Below are positions 9,412 through 19,232 of a DNA stretch of 64,000 nucleotides, in pieces (the first letter of the stretch is position 1; every line of letters starts with the position of its first letter). The notes beneath the pieces are model-generated. The model was not told where the DNA came from, made no database searches, and was given only the letters and a program-made list of their open reading frames with translations. The translations under genes and the position numbers were made by a program. The stretch is from an uncultured Thioclava sp. (lineage in GTDB: Bacteria; Pseudomonadota; Alphaproteobacteria; Rhodobacterales; Rhodobacteraceae): NCBI RefSeq assembly GCF_913064665.1, contig NZ_CAJYBT010000010.1, positions 1 to 64,000 on the forward strand, read 5' to 3'.

Positions 9412-10361
9412 ATGACCTCTCCTTTGATCAGCGTCATCATCAACAATTACAATTACGGCGCGTTTCTGGCGCGCGCCGTGCAAAGCGCGCTGGATCAACG
9501 CGACGTGCACGCCGAGGTGATTGTGGTGGATGACGGCTCTAGCGATGACAGCCGCGCCGTGATCAACAGCTTTGGCGATCAGATCGTGGCGGTGTTTCAG
9601 GCCAATGCCGGACAGGCGGCCGCGATCAATACCGGCGTGCGCTACAGCAAAGGCGAGATCCTGTGTTTTCTGGATGCCGATGACTGGTTTCCCCCGACCA
9701 GCTGGCCGCCACCGCCGCCGCTTTTGCGCGCGATCCGCGCATCGGGCTTGTGTATAACCGCCTGCAACCCGTGCACCCCGATGGCAGCGACGCTTTTGCG
9801 CCCATTCCGCGCAGCCTGTGTCAGGGCGATCTGGCGGCGCTGATGGCGCGCTCGGGCGGGCGCTGGCCGTTTCCAATGACCTCAGCCGTCTCGGTGCGCC
9901 GCAGTCTGTGGCAGCGCATCGGCGATATTCCCGACAGCTTTCGTATTTCTGCCGATGCCTGGCTGGTCGGGATCTATCCGTTTTTCGCGCGCGTCGCGGC
10001 CCTGCCCGAGGTCTTGGGGTTTTATCTTATTCACGCCAACAATTGGTATCGCGCGCAAGATGACGCCGAGATGCTGCAAAAACGCATGGTGCATTGGGCT
10101 GCGACTGTCGCGGCGAGCAATGAGTTTCTGATCACGCACGACCTGCCCCATCGCCTTGAATTAGATGATCATTTTCCCTACCAGGTCGCGCGCGCGCGTC
10201 TGGAAGGGGCCGCACCCAGCGCCCGGCTTGACCTGCTTTGGAACGGCTTGCGCGACCCCGGAGAGCCGAACCTTGCGCGCCGTATCCTCGACTGTTTGCG
10301 CGCGATGCAACAGGTGTCGAGCGCGGGCATTGGGGGCGCTGATCCGGTGCGCGCGCGATGA
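9412..10361 (+). pseudogene. Glycosyltransferase family 2, interrupted by one frameshift
   Basis: The first frame from ATG 9412 reads SVIINNYNYGAFL, VVDDGSSDDS and CFLDADDWFPP, the classical GT-A start with its DxD motif. It then turns into proline-rich nonsense. The rest continues in another frame (DQLAATAAAFARDPRIGLVYNR and onward to 10361). One extra C in the CCCCC tract at 9691-9695 would restore a single protein of about 316 aa. Both halves match one GT2 enzyme with a long C-terminal part (RISADAWLVGIYPFFARVA). The gene ends in an ATGA overlap with the next GT. It may be inactive, or the shift may be a sequencing error. Confidence 0.8.
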
Positions 10362-11458
10362 ACCTGCTGTTGATCGGATCCGAGCCGGTCGATTACACCA
10401 TTGCTTTCGCCAATGGGGTGGCGGCCAATATGCCCGTCACATTGGTGGCCCCGCGGGCGCGGTTCGCCGCGCTGACCGAGGCGCTTGATCCGGCGATTGA
10501 ACTTATCTTGATGGATTGGCCACGCCATCGCAGCCTTGCCAACCCGGCCTTTCTGGCGCGCCTGACACGGCTGATCCATCAGCGCAAACCCGATCTTGTC
10601 CACCTGCTCTCCAACACCGCGCTTTGGCTCAATCTGGCGGTGCCGTTTTGGCGCCCAATCCCGCTTCTGACGACGATCCATGACACGCGCCTGCATCCCG
10701 GAGATCGCGACACCGCGACCCTGCCAGCTTGGGCGCCGCGCCTGATGGTGCGCCAGTCGCGCGATGTCGTGGTGCATGGCGAAAGCCTGCGCGACAGCGC
10801 CGCTGCGACCTTTCACAAGCCCGCCGAACGCATCCATGTGCTGCCCCATCCCGCGATGCCGCGCTACGCTGATCTGGCGCGCGCCAAGGGGTTGGCGCGG
10901 CGCGCCCCTGACGACAGTTTCACGGTTTTGCTGTTTGGCCGGGTCTTTGCCTATAAGGGGTTAGATACGCTTTTGCGCGCCGAGGCACTGCTGGGCGAAC
11001 GCGTGCCGGGCCTGCGTATCGTGGTGGCTGGGCGGGGCGATGATCCGATGGCGCTGCGCGATCTGATGGGCCGCCCCGAGCGCTATGACATCCGCCACCG
11101 CTTTATCGAAGATCCCGAGGTGGCGCAGCTGTTTCTCGACGCGGATCTGGTGGTGCTGCCCTATCACGAAGCCTCGCAAAGCGGCGTGCTGCCAGTTGCC
11201 GCCACCTTTGGCAAGCCGGTGGTGGTCACCGATGTCGGAGAGTTGCGCGCCAGTGTCGAACCCCATGGAACCGGGCTGGTCGTTGCCCCCAATGACCCGG
11301 CGCAACTGGCGGATGCGATCGCACAGATGGCGCAAGATCGCGATCTGCTGGCGCGCTGCGGCGAACGCGCGCGCGCATGGGCTGACGGCGTGGTTGGCCC
11401 CGAAATTGTCGGCGCGCAGGCCCATCAACTTTACGCCCGCATCCTCCAAAGGGTCTAG
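10358..11458 (+). CDS. Glycosyltransferase family 4
   Basis: The 366-aa GT-B enzyme begins MNLLLIGSEPVDYTIAFANG. It has the donor-domain stretches TVLLFGRVFAYKGLDTLL, LRIVVAGRGDD and the DADLVVLPYHEASQSGVLPVA segment with the second Glu/Ser site of GT4 retaining enzymes. Its ATG overlaps the stop of the GT2 gene (ATGA), so translation is coupled. It probably extends the lipid-linked repeat on the cytoplasmic side. A 105-nt gap separates it from the next GT gene. Confidence 0.88.
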   Translation: MNLLLIGSEPVDYTIAFANGVAANMPVTLVAPRARFAALTEALDPAIELILMDWPRHRSLANPAFLARLTRLIHQRKPDLVHLLSNTALWLNLAVPFWRPIPLLTTIHDTRLHPGDRDTATLPAWAPRLMVRQSRDVVVHGESLRDSAAATFHKPAERIHVLPHPAMPRYADLARAKGLARRAPDDSFTVLLFGRVFAYKGLDTLLRAEALLGERVPGLRIVVAGRGDDPMALRDLMGRPERYDIRHRFIEDPEVAQLFLDADLVVLPYHEASQSGVLPVAATFGKPVVVTDVGELRASVEPHGTGLVVAPNDPAQLADAIAQMAQDRDLLARCGERARAWADGVVGPEIVGAQAHQLYARILQRV

Positions 11459-11563
11459 GCAGTCCACCGAACAGATGGGCGCGATATCGGGAAGTCACGT
11501 TGTTTGGTGCCAAGGCCTGCCGGACAGTAAAAGCAGTATTGGACAGGTTTCAGGTAGGTTCAC

Positions 11564-12748
11564 GTGCACAACAATACCCATAAACTTCCAGAGCCGATGC
11601 CAGAGCCGAGCGTTCGTCACTACGTCGCTGGCGGCACCGAACATGGCGGCGGCATCGGGCGGCTGATTGGCTATATTCTGGCCTCGCACCCGCAAAACAG
11701 CCATGACCACCGCGTCACCGACACGCGCGGCCCGCGCTGGGACAAGCTGCGCTCGCCGTTCATTCTATGGGGTGCGATGGCGCTGATGATCAAAGACCGG
11801 CTGGTCGCACCGGGGCGCGTGCATCATCTGCATATCGCGGGACGCGGCAGCACGGCGCGCAAGCTGGTTCTGGGGGCGTGCGCGCGCACGTTGGGCTGCA
11901 CCCATGTGCTGCATCTGCATGACTTCGATTACGCCGCCGATTTCCTACGCCGCCCGATCTGGCAAAGACGCGCGATCCGCGCCTTGTTTCGCGGGGCCGA
12001 CCGCGTCATCGTTCTGGGAGAGCGCGACCGCGCCACCGCCACCGAATTGCTGGGCGTGCCTCCGCGCAGCATCGGCGTGCTGCACAACGCCGTCCCCGAC
12101 CCGCAGCAAGGGCGGGATGCGCCGGCCAAGACACAGGCCACAGCGCCACAGGCCGATCCGCAAGGCACACCCTGCAAAATCGTCTTTCTTGGCCAGCTTG
12201 GGCCGCGCAAAGGCGTGCCCGAACTGCTGAGCGCCTTGGCCCATCCGAACATGCAATCGCTGAACTGGTCAGCGGTTTTGGCGGGCGATGGCCCCGTCGA
12301 TGAGTATCACGCCGAGGCAGAGCGTTTGAGTCTGCTGGACCGGGTAAGCCTGCCCGGCTGGCTGGGCAGCGCAGAGACCCGCGCGCTATGTGAGCGCTCG
12401 GATATTCTGGTGCTGCCGTCGCATGGCGAGGGCATGGCAATGGCAGTGCTGGAAGGTCTCGCGCATGGGCTGGCCGTCGTGACCACACGAGTGGGCGCAC
12501 ATGAGGAAATCCTGCGCGATTGGGAAACCTGTCTGTTCGTCCCTGTCGGCGATGTCGAGGCCCTGGCCAACGCGCTTGGCAATCTGATCGCCCACCCCGA
12601 GATGCGCGCAAAACTCGCGCAGGCAGGGCGGGCGCATTACCTGAACGCGCTGAGCATTGATGCCTATGTTGGCAAGCTCGACGCGCTGCACCGCTCTGTT
12701 TCCCAAGGTGCCCTGCAACGCGTGCCCACCCAGCGAGGGGCGGCATGA
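11564..12748 (+). CDS. Glycosyltransferase family 4
   Basis: The 394-aa protein starts at a GTG with AGGTAGG upstream. The GT4 core is plain: KIVFLGQLGPRKGVPELL, VLAGDGPVDEYH, DRVSLPGWLGSAET, then ILVLPSHGEGMAMAVLEG holding the ExxxxxxxE nucleotide-sugar motif. The N-terminal EHGGGIGRLIGYI loop fits the acceptor domain. A hydrophilic insert (about residues 185-205, rich in Gln/Ala/Pro) separates the two Rossmann domains. It overlaps the Wzc-like gene by ATGA and belongs to the same transcription unit as the export and GT genes. Confidence 0.88.
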   Translation: MHNNTHKLPEPMPEPSVRHYVAGGTEHGGGIGRLIGYILASHPQNSHDHRVTDTRGPRWDKLRSPFILWGAMALMIKDRLVAPGRVHHLHIAGRGSTARKLVLGACARTLGCTHVLHLHDFDYAADFLRRPIWQRRAIRALFRGADRVIVLGERDRATATELLGVPPRSIGVLHNAVPDPQQGRDAPAKTQATAPQADPQGTPCKIVFLGQLGPRKGVPELLSALAHPNMQSLNWSAVLAGDGPVDEYHAEAERLSLLDRVSLPGWLGSAETRALCERSDILVLPSHGEGMAMAVLEGLAHGLAVVTTRVGAHEEILRDWETCLFVPVGDVEALANALGNLIAHPEMRAKLAQAGRAHYLNALSIDAYVGKLDALHRSVSQGALQRVPTQRGAA

Positions 12749-14934
12749 ACCAGCTTCAACACAACCGCCATGCGCCGCTAACCTTTGCTGCGCCAGATCC
12801 CGCAATGCCGCGCGAGGCCGATTTCGACCTTAGCGCGATGCTGCGCATGATCCGGCGCAATGTGCGTTTTATCGGGGCAATCACCGCCCTGCTGACGCTT
12901 GCGGCACTGCCCTTTATCATCGCAATTGACCCGGTCTATCGCGCGCAGGCACGGTTTCTCATTCACCCCACGCTTGCGGTCGAAACAAACAAAGATGCGG
13001 CCGCGCCCGATCTGAGCGATGAGGTTGAACGCTTGCGCTCACGCGTGATCGCCGATCAGGTCATCGCGCGTTTCGATCTTGCAGCGCTACCCGCCTTCAA
13101 CCCGAAAGCCAAACCGCCCAGCGCGATCCAGAGCACCGTCACAGAGCTGAAATCAGCCCTCAGCGTCACCGCAACACCCAATAGCCAACCCCTTGGCACC
13201 CAAGAGCGCATCTTGGCGTCGTATTATCAGCACCTCTCGGTCTGGCACGAAACCAAAAGCCAGGTCGTGCAAATCAGCTTTAGCGCGCCCACTCCAGAAT
13301 TGGCAGCCGAGGTGCCCAACGCGATGATCGGCATCTATCTCGCCGATCGCGAAGCCAAGCATCGACAGCGCGTCTCAGCCGCATTGGAGCTGCTGGACGG
13401 GCAGATTGCCGAGCAAAAAGACAATGTCGCCAAGGCTGCCGCCGAAGTGCAGGCCTATCAGGTCGAAAGCGGCGTCACCTCGGTTGGGCGCGCGGAAACG
13501 CTGGAACAAAGCCGCATCATTCTGGTCAATGAACAGCTGTCCGATATTCAGCGTCAATCCTCGGAACTGCATGGCAAGCTGCGCTCGGTCGAGGCGGCAC
13601 TGGCAGGGGACGGGGGCATTTCGCCCGACGAGCCCGAGGTCATCAGCGATCTGCGCAAGGCGTTGCAACTGCGCAAACGCGCACTCGCGCAGCTTACGGC
13701 CAGCTATGGCGATGCCTATGGCGGTGTCTTGACCGAACGCGCCCATGTCATCGAAATCGAGAACTCGATCCGCGATGAATTGACAGCCTGGGCGGCTTCG
13801 ATGCGCGCCCAAATCGGCCAGCTTAACGACGACGAAGCGACCCTCACGAAAAACCGCAACACCTTGGAGGGCACGCTGTCAAAGACGACCGTTGCAGAGT
13901 TGAACCTGATCAACCTGATCCGGCGCGCCGATGCCCAGCGTGAAATTCTCGATGGCTATGAGGGCCAGCGCCGCCAGCTTGCCGCCCGTCTGGCGCAGCC
14001 CGCGCTGGATCTTGAAATGATCGCCCCCGCGACCCCGCCCCTCTGGCCAGAAGGGCGCGGGCGCAAGGTCTATCTTCTTTTCACGATGCTCGCCGCGGGG
14101 CTGTTTGCATTAACCCTTGCCGGGGCGCGCGATCTGACCGATCGCAGTGCCCGCTCGCATCTGCAATTTGAAGATGACCCCGATATTATTGACGCGGGAA
14201 TGCTGCCGATATTGCGCCGCCGGGGCAAAACCCGCACTGCGGATCGACACCTCAAGATGGCGCTGAACGCGACGATCCGGGTAATTGCCACACAGGAAGG
14301 CGGGGCATTGCCGCGCAGCTTGATGGTCACGCCGGTGCAGGCCAATGACGGCGCGCGCTTTGTGGGCTATGAGCTGGCGCGCGAACTGGTTGCCAGCGGT
14401 CAGGGCGTTTTGGTGATCGACACGCTTGGCCCTAAGCAGCCATGGTTTGCCAAATGGCTGCCGCGAAAGCTTCGCCTTCGTCTGAAATCGGCCAAGCCGG
14501 GCCGAAAGGGCTTTGCCGAGCATCTGCGCGAGGGCACGGATCTGACCGAGTTGGTGGTCACCGGACGCGCCACCGGGCTTCGGGTTTTACAGCGTGGCAA
14601 TGGGGTCATTCCGCCGCTTGACGATGCGTTGGCCATTCGATCGATCCTGAAATATGCCTCAACCTATCGCTTGATGGCGATCTTCATCTGCCCGCCTGCC
14701 CTAAGCAGCGCATCCACGACCAAGATCGCCTCGGTGATGGAGCAGGTTTTGGTGGTGATCGGTTGGGGGCATTCCCCCCAAGAGGCCGTGCGCGCTACGG
14801 CGGATCATTTGCAGATGGCGGGGGTGGATCGTGTGCTTACAGTGCTGAACCGCGTCGATGCGCGGCGCCAAGCGCTGTATCCGTTTGGCGACGGCACGGC
14901 CTTCGCCCATGCCGCGCGCGCGGATGCCTGGTAG
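12745..14934 (+). CDS. Wzc/ExoP-like chain-length protein with degenerate kinase domain
   Basis: The 729-aa polysaccharide co-polymerase has a first membrane segment near residue 43 (FIGAITALLTLAALPFIIAI), a periplasmic coiled-coil region (about 190-420) and a second membrane segment near 450 (VYLLFTMLAAGLFALTLAG). The cytoplasmic C-terminal domain has the layout of a BY-kinase, but the Walker A is replaced by TPVQANDGARFVGYELA, without GKS/T. A VLVIDTLGP strand replaces Walker A' and there is no C-terminal tyrosine cluster. It probably sets chain length and couples to the export protein but should not bind ATP or autophosphorylate in the known way. The start overlaps the GT stop by ATGA. Confidence 0.85.
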   Translation: MNQLQHNRHAPLTFAAPDPAMPREADFDLSAMLRMIRRNVRFIGAITALLTLAALPFIIAIDPVYRAQARFLIHPTLAVETNKDAAAPDLSDEVERLRSRVIADQVIARFDLAALPAFNPKAKPPSAIQSTVTELKSALSVTATPNSQPLGTQERILASYYQHLSVWHETKSQVVQISFSAPTPELAAEVPNAMIGIYLADREAKHRQRVSAALELLDGQIAEQKDNVAKAAAEVQAYQVESGVTSVGRAETLEQSRIILVNEQLSDIQRQSSELHGKLRSVEAALAGDGGISPDEPEVISDLRKALQLRKRALAQLTASYGDAYGGVLTERAHVIEIENSIRDELTAWAASMRAQIGQLNDDEATLTKNRNTLEGTLSKTTVAELNLINLIRRADAQREILDGYEGQRRQLAARLAQPALDLEMIAPATPPLWPEGRGRKVYLLFTMLAAGLFALTLAGARDLTDRSARSHLQFEDDPDIIDAGMLPILRRRGKTRTADRHLKMALNATIRVIATQEGGALPRSLMVTPVQANDGARFVGYELARELVASGQGVLVIDTLGPKQPWFAKWLPRKLRLRLKSAKPGRKGFAEHLREGTDLTELVVTGRATGLRVLQRGNGVIPPLDDALAIRSILKYASTYRLMAIFICPPALSSASTTKIASVMEQVLVVIGWGHSPQEAVRATADHLQMAGVDRVLTVLNRVDARRQALYPFGDGTAFAHAARADAW

Positions 14935-14995
14935 ACGCAAGGTCGTGGCCCGCAGAGGCGCGCAGCCACATCTTTTAGGCAAGTTCCATAGCTAC

Positions 14996-15020
14996 GCGCG
15001 CGCCCTTTCGTGGCGCGCGC
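14996..15020 (+). terminator. Hairpin after the EPS gene run
   Basis: GCGCGCGCC at 14996-15004 pairs perfectly with GGCGCGCGC at 15012-15020 around a 7-nt loop. A short T-run (CCTTTT) follows a few bases later. The site lies 60 bp after the stop of the Wzc-like gene and suits a terminator for the rightward transcript. Confidence 0.5.
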
Positions 15021-15178
15021 AAGTCCTTTTGCGCGGGGCAATTGATGATAGCCGAGCGAACCCCACCACTGCGCATCTCATCGCCTAAAGCTGAGAGACG
15101 CAGCGTGCATTGCGCCCTTTGGCACAGCCGCACTGAGCCGTGCGGCACGCGATCACTCATATTGTCAAACGGGGGGAT

Positions 15179-15205
15179 GGGCGATGCACAGCCTGCGCAT
15201 CGCCC
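15179..15205 (-). terminator. Hairpin after the type I secretion genes
   Basis: GGGCGATGC at 15179-15187 pairs with GCATCGCCC at 15197-15205, just past the stop of the HlyD-like gene on the minus strand. No T-run follows, so termination here is inferred from position and stem strength. Confidence 0.4.
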
Positions 15206-15210
15206 GCAAG

Positions 15211-16518
15211 TCAGCCGCGGAAGGCGCGGGCGAAATAGTCGCTGAGCGGCTTGATCAGATAGGCCAGCGGGGTGCGATCCTGGGTGCGGATAAACACCTC
15301 GACCGGCATGCCGGGGATCAGGGTCACATCGTCGGGCAAACGGTCGCGCTCGGTTTCACTCAGGGTGATTTCAACGCGGTAATAGCTGGCCTTCGATCCC
15401 TCATCCTGAAACGCATCCGCCGAGATTTGCACAACTTTGCCGGTCAATTCCGGCGTGGTGCGCCGATCCAGCGCCGAAAAGCGCACGCGCACGTCCTGAC
15501 CGATCCGGATCTGGTCGATATGGCTTGGCACGACCTGCGCGTGAATAACCAAGGGGCGATCCTGCGGCACGATGTACAAGATCGGCTCGGCGGGCTTCAA
15601 CACTGAGCGCGGCGCGAACACCTGCAGGCCATAGACCACCCCCGAAACCGGCGCGACGATGTCGAGCCGGTCAATCTGTTCCAACAGCGACGAGCGTTGC
15701 TCGCGCAGCTCCAACTCACGATATTGCAGGTCTTGCAACGTCGTGTTGGTCTCTTCGCGCAGCCCCGATTGTAGCTTCAGCAGTTCGATGTCGATTTCGG
15801 TCATGCGGCCCTCGGACTGCGCTTTTTGCGCCGTCAAATCGCCCAGACTGCCCTGCAACCCGGCCTGTTCGCGCCGCAATGACAGCACGCGCGAGGCCTG
15901 CGCCAGCCCCTTGTCGAGAAGGGATTGCTGATCGCTCAATTCGCTGCCGATCAGGTCGGTCTGTTCGCGCAGCGCGTCTTGCTGCGCCACGATCCCTTTG
16001 ATCTGATCTGCGATCTGGGATTTGCGTTTCGTGAGCTGGGCGATCTCGTTGGTCAAATTCCCCGCGCGCGCGGCCAGCAGCCGCTTTTGGCCCTCGATCA
16101 GACCGCGCACATCGGCGTTGTCACGCGCCGCCTGCACCAGCAGCGGATCAAAGCTGGCCTGCGCATTGCCATCGCGTTCGGCTTCCAGCCGGCCCCGGCG
16201 CGCCATCAGCTCATACAGCTCGTTCTCGGTGATCACGAGCTTGGATTTCAGCGTTGTCGCATCCAGACGCAGCAAGGGCTGGTCAGCGGCGACCATCTCG
16301 CCCTCATCGACCAAAATCTCAGAGACGACCCCGCCATCGGGATGCTGCACCACTTGGCGATTCTGATCGACCTCGATGCGTCCGTTGGCAATGACCGCGC
16401 CTGCGATATTGGTGAACGCCGCCCAGCTGCCAAAGCCGCCCAGCAGCAGAACAAGGCCCAACACCCCGATCGAAATCGGCCAGCGTGCCGACCATGCGGA
16501 TTTCTGTGCGAGAGTCAT
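15211..16518 (-). CDS. Type I secretion periplasmic adaptor, HlyD family
   Basis: The 435-aa membrane fusion protein has one N-terminal membrane anchor (ISIGVLGLVLLLGGFGSWAAF). It continues with the lipoyl half-motif GRIEVDQNRQVVQHPDGG, a long alpha-helical hairpin (about 110-290) and a beta-barrel part with IVAPVSGVVYGLQVFA and LIPGMPVEVFI. The pattern PrtE/HlyD/LapC is typical of adaptors that bridge the inner-membrane ATPase to a TolC-type channel. The ATG at 16518 shares a base with the ATPase gene's TAA (TAATG). No TolC gene lies nearby. Its likely cargo is discussed with the two DUF4082 proteins. Confidence 0.92.
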   Translation of the reverse strand: MTLAQKSAWSARWPISIGVLGLVLLLGGFGSWAAFTNIAGAVIANGRIEVDQNRQVVQHPDGGVVSEILVDEGEMVAADQPLLRLDATTLKSKLVITENELYELMARRGRLEAERDGNAQASFDPLLVQAARDNADVRGLIEGQKRLLAARAGNLTNEIAQLTKRKSQIADQIKGIVAQQDALREQTDLIGSELSDQQSLLDKGLAQASRVLSLRREQAGLQGSLGDLTAQKAQSEGRMTEIDIELLKLQSGLREETNTTLQDLQYRELELREQRSSLLEQIDRLDIVAPVSGVVYGLQVFAPRSVLKPAEPILYIVPQDRPLVIHAQVVPSHIDQIRIGQDVRVRFSALDRRTTPELTGKVVQISADAFQDEGSKASYYRVEITLSETERDRLPDDVTLIPGMPVEVFIRTQDRTPLAYLIKPLSDYFARAFRG

Positions 16519-18251
16519 TAGCGGATACCTCCCGTGCCGACGGATTGCACGATCTTGGTGCGGTTTTGCACGACTTCGCGCAACACATCATCTTTTGGAC
16601 CAAAGGCACGGACTGCGCCGTTTTCGAGCATCAGCAAGATGTTACATTCCTTGATTGCAGCGGGGCGGTGGGCCATGATCAGCACCGACTTTCCCGCCTC
16701 CTTGAAGCCCCGGATCGCCCGGTTCACCGCCGCGCTGCCCTCGCTATCAAGATTTGAATTGGGCTCATCGAGCACCAAGATCACCGGATCACCATACATC
16801 GCGCGCGCCAGACCGATGCGCTGCATTTGCCCCCCTGACAAGCGCCCGCCATTGGCTGAAACCGGGGTGTCATAGCCTTGCGGCAGTTTGAGGATCATCT
16901 CATGGGCATCGGCCTTGGTGGCCGCAGCGACCACCGCCGCCGGATCCGGCGCATGTGAAAGCCGGGCGATATTCTCGGCAATCGTGCCGTCAAATAGCTG
17001 CACGCGTTGGGGCAGATAGCCGATATGGCGCCCCAGGACATGGGGCGCAAACTGATCCAGCGTCGCGCCATCCAGCCGGATGGTTCCCGAACGCGGCCGC
17101 CACACCCCGGTGATCGCGCGCGCCAGCGTGGATTTGCCAGACCCCGAGGTGCCGATCACGCCGATAGCCTGCCCCGGCTCGACCGTGAAGCTGACCGCTT
17201 TCAACACCGGATCGCTTTCGCCCGGCGCCAAGATCGTGAGGTTTTGCACCTCAAGTCGCGCCTTGGGGCGGGGCAATTCGGTGCGTGCGCTTTCAGGGGG
17301 AACCTGTTCGAGCAGCACTTCCAGACTGCTCCAGCCCTTGCGGGCGCGCTGGATCATCGCCCATTGGCCAACGATCTGTTCCACCGGCGCCAAAGCGCGC
17401 CCCAGAAGAATTGAGGAGGCGATCATCGCCCCGGCCGTCATCTCGCCGCGCAGCACCAGATAGGCCCCAAGCCCCAGCATGGCCGATTGCAAAAACAGCC
17501 GGAACGTCTTGGTGGTAACGCTGAACGTGCCCCCCAGATCAGAGGCGCGGATCTGCGCCCCCAGCGCACGCCCACGCGCCTTGTGCCAGCGGTCAAACGC
17601 CGCGTCGCGCATGCCCATCGCCTGAACCATCTCAGCCTCAGAGCGGATCTGATTGGCCATCACCCCGGCCTGAACCGCAGCTTGGTTGGCATTCGTCAGC
17701 GAGTTGCGCGTGGCGAACTGGTTGGCCAGCGCCACCAGCACCAGCAGCCCGCCCCCCGTCAGCGCCAGCGTTCCCAGGAACGGGTGGAAGATCCAGATCC
17801 CGGCGAGAAAAAGCGGCGTCCAGGGCAGGTCGAACACGGCGGTCAGCACTGGCGATGCGATCAACCGCTGCACCGATTCCAGATCGGCAAGCCCGGTCGT
17901 TGTGCGCTCATCCGGTGCAATCGCGGATTTGCGCACCACCGCATCAAAGACGCGACGATCAAGGCGGGATTGAAACCGCGCCCCCACCCGCCCCATGACG
18001 CGCCCACGTGCATAATCCAGAATCCCCATCATGCCATAAAGAAACGCTACCAGCGCTGTCAGCGCGACCAGCGTTTCTACTGATCGGCTACCCAACACCC
18101 GGTCATAGACCTGCAGCATGTAAAGCGGCCCCGTCAGCATCAGCAGGTTCACGAAAACGCTGAACACCGCGACAAAGACGTACAGGCCCCACGAGGCCCT
18201 GCGGGCCGCGCGCAGCTCGGCTCGGCCATGAGAGGGGACTTGCTGGGTCAT
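16518..18251 (-). CDS. Type I secretion ABC transporter ATPase/permease (PrtD-like)
   Basis: The 577-aa protein has an N-terminal exporter membrane domain of about six helices (VFVAVFSVFVNLLMLTGPLYMLQVYDRVL is split by short polar turns) without a peptidase C39 domain. A nucleotide-binding domain follows: Walker A GTSGSGKST, signature LSGGQMQRIGLARA and Walker B VILVLDEPNSNLD. Length and order match PrtD/AprD exporters of RTX-type proteins. ATG 18251 was preferred over the frame start at 18389 because it has AAGGA upstream and gives the family's usual N-terminus. It is coupled to the adaptor gene. A motif related to those before the DUF4082 genes lies about 117 bp upstream. Confidence 0.92.
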   Translation of the reverse strand: MTQQVPSHGRAELRAARRASWGLYVFVAVFSVFVNLLMLTGPLYMLQVYDRVLGSRSVETLVALTALVAFLYGMMGILDYARGRVMGRVGARFQSRLDRRVFDAVVRKSAIAPDERTTTGLADLESVQRLIASPVLTAVFDLPWTPLFLAGIWIFHPFLGTLALTGGGLLVLVALANQFATRNSLTNANQAAVQAGVMANQIRSEAEMVQAMGMRDAAFDRWHKARGRALGAQIRASDLGGTFSVTTKTFRLFLQSAMLGLGAYLVLRGEMTAGAMIASSILLGRALAPVEQIVGQWAMIQRARKGWSSLEVLLEQVPPESARTELPRPKARLEVQNLTILAPGESDPVLKAVSFTVEPGQAIGVIGTSGSGKSTLARAITGVWRPRSGTIRLDGATLDQFAPHVLGRHIGYLPQRVQLFDGTIAENIARLSHAPDPAAVVAAATKADAHEMILKLPQGYDTPVSANGGRLSGGQMQRIGLARAMYGDPVILVLDEPNSNLDSEGSAAVNRAIRGFKEAGKSVLIMAHRPAAIKECNILLMLENGAVRAFGPKDDVLREVVQNRTKIVQSVGTGGIR

Positions 18252-18368
18252 CTTGGGATCATCCTTGCTGAGCGGCGGGTTGAACAGATGCGCATGAACC
18301 AGAGCGCGACGCATCCTGGATCGGGAGCTGGATCGGGGCTGCGCGCCGTGGTTGCTTGGGCTGCGGTC

Positions 18369-18381
18369 TTTGATCATGCAA
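18369..18381. promoter_or_regulatory. Weak copy of a palindrome-like motif upstream of the T1SS genes
   Basis: On the minus strand this reads TTGCATGATCAAA. It matches 10 of 13 positions of TTGCATAATGCAA, found upstream of the 1385-aa protein gene, and lies 117 bp before the ATPase start. Functional meaning is inference only. Confidence 0.3.
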
Positions 18382-18528
18382 CGCGGCATTGAACCATTGC
18401 GGCCTTGCGTGGCAGGCTATTTCCCGCCACCCGTTCGGCAAGAAGCAAGCCGATGACCGCAAAACTCGAATCGTGCTAAGGTGATCGGGCCGTCGAGCAA
18501 ACCGCCCACTGCGGCCCAACCCAGCTGA

Positions 18529-19179
18529 ATGAAACGGGATTTTTCGGTGACACGACCTAAAGTAGTTCTGATCGGCCTGAGCGGAAATACGCGCGAAATT
18601 TTCGAAGCGGTGCAGGCGCAATTCACAATCATGGCGATCTTGTCGGATGATCCCGCGCATGCCTCCGGGTTTGAGGGCATTCCGGTGGCCCCGCTGGCGC
18701 AGGCCCATCGCTTTGCCGACTCGCAATTCCTGTTCCTGATCGGCTCGCAAGCGTCCTATCTGCACCGGCGCGAGTTGATCGCGCGCCTCGGCGTCCCGCA
18801 GGATCGCTACACTCAAATCATTCATCCGCGCGCAACCGTGTCGCGCTTTGCCCGGCTTGGCGCAGGGTGCGTGCTGCATTGCGGTGTGACGCTGACCTCG
18901 AACGCGGTTTTGGGCGCGCATGTGATGGTGTTGCCCCATACGGTCATTCATCACGATGTCACGGTCGGGGACTATTCGCTGATCGGCTCGAATGTGACCA
19001 TCGCGGGGTCGGTCGAGATCGGCGAGAGCTGCTATATCAGTAGCGCCTCTTCGATCCGCAACGGCGTGCGGATCGGGGATGGCGCGTTGATCGGCATGGG
19101 CGCGAATGTGTTGAACGATGTCGCGCCCGGAGCCGTGATGGTGGGCAATCCGGCGCGCGCAATCCCACGCCGCAGCTAG
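18529..19179 (+). CDS. NeuD/PglD-like sugar O- or N-acyltransferase
   Basis: The 216-aa protein has an N-terminal Rossmann-like PglB/NeuD domain (PKVVLIGLSGNTREIFEAV) and a C-terminal left-handed beta-helix of hexapeptide repeats (from about residue 105 to ANVLNDVAPGAVMVG). The ending GNPARAIPR is typical of the NeuD/PglD/PerB group, which acetylates sialic-acid-like or amino-sugar nucleotides. A GTG at 18547 is an alternative start. It stands alone on the plus strand, facing the amino-sugar operon, so it likely modifies a product of those enzymes. Confidence 0.85.
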   Translation: MKRDFSVTRPKVVLIGLSGNTREIFEAVQAQFTIMAILSDDPAHASGFEGIPVAPLAQAHRFADSQFLFLIGSQASYLHRRELIARLGVPQDRYTQIIHPRATVSRFARLGAGCVLHCGVTLTSNAVLGAHVMVLPHTVIHHDVTVGDYSLIGSNVTIAGSVEIGESCYISSASSIRNGVRIGDGALIGMGANVLNDVAPGAVMVGNPARAIPRRS

Positions 19180-19232
19180 GGATTTGCTTCTCTTGCGGCG
19201 TGGCGTGTGCCCCCGATCAAGGCCCGGTATCA

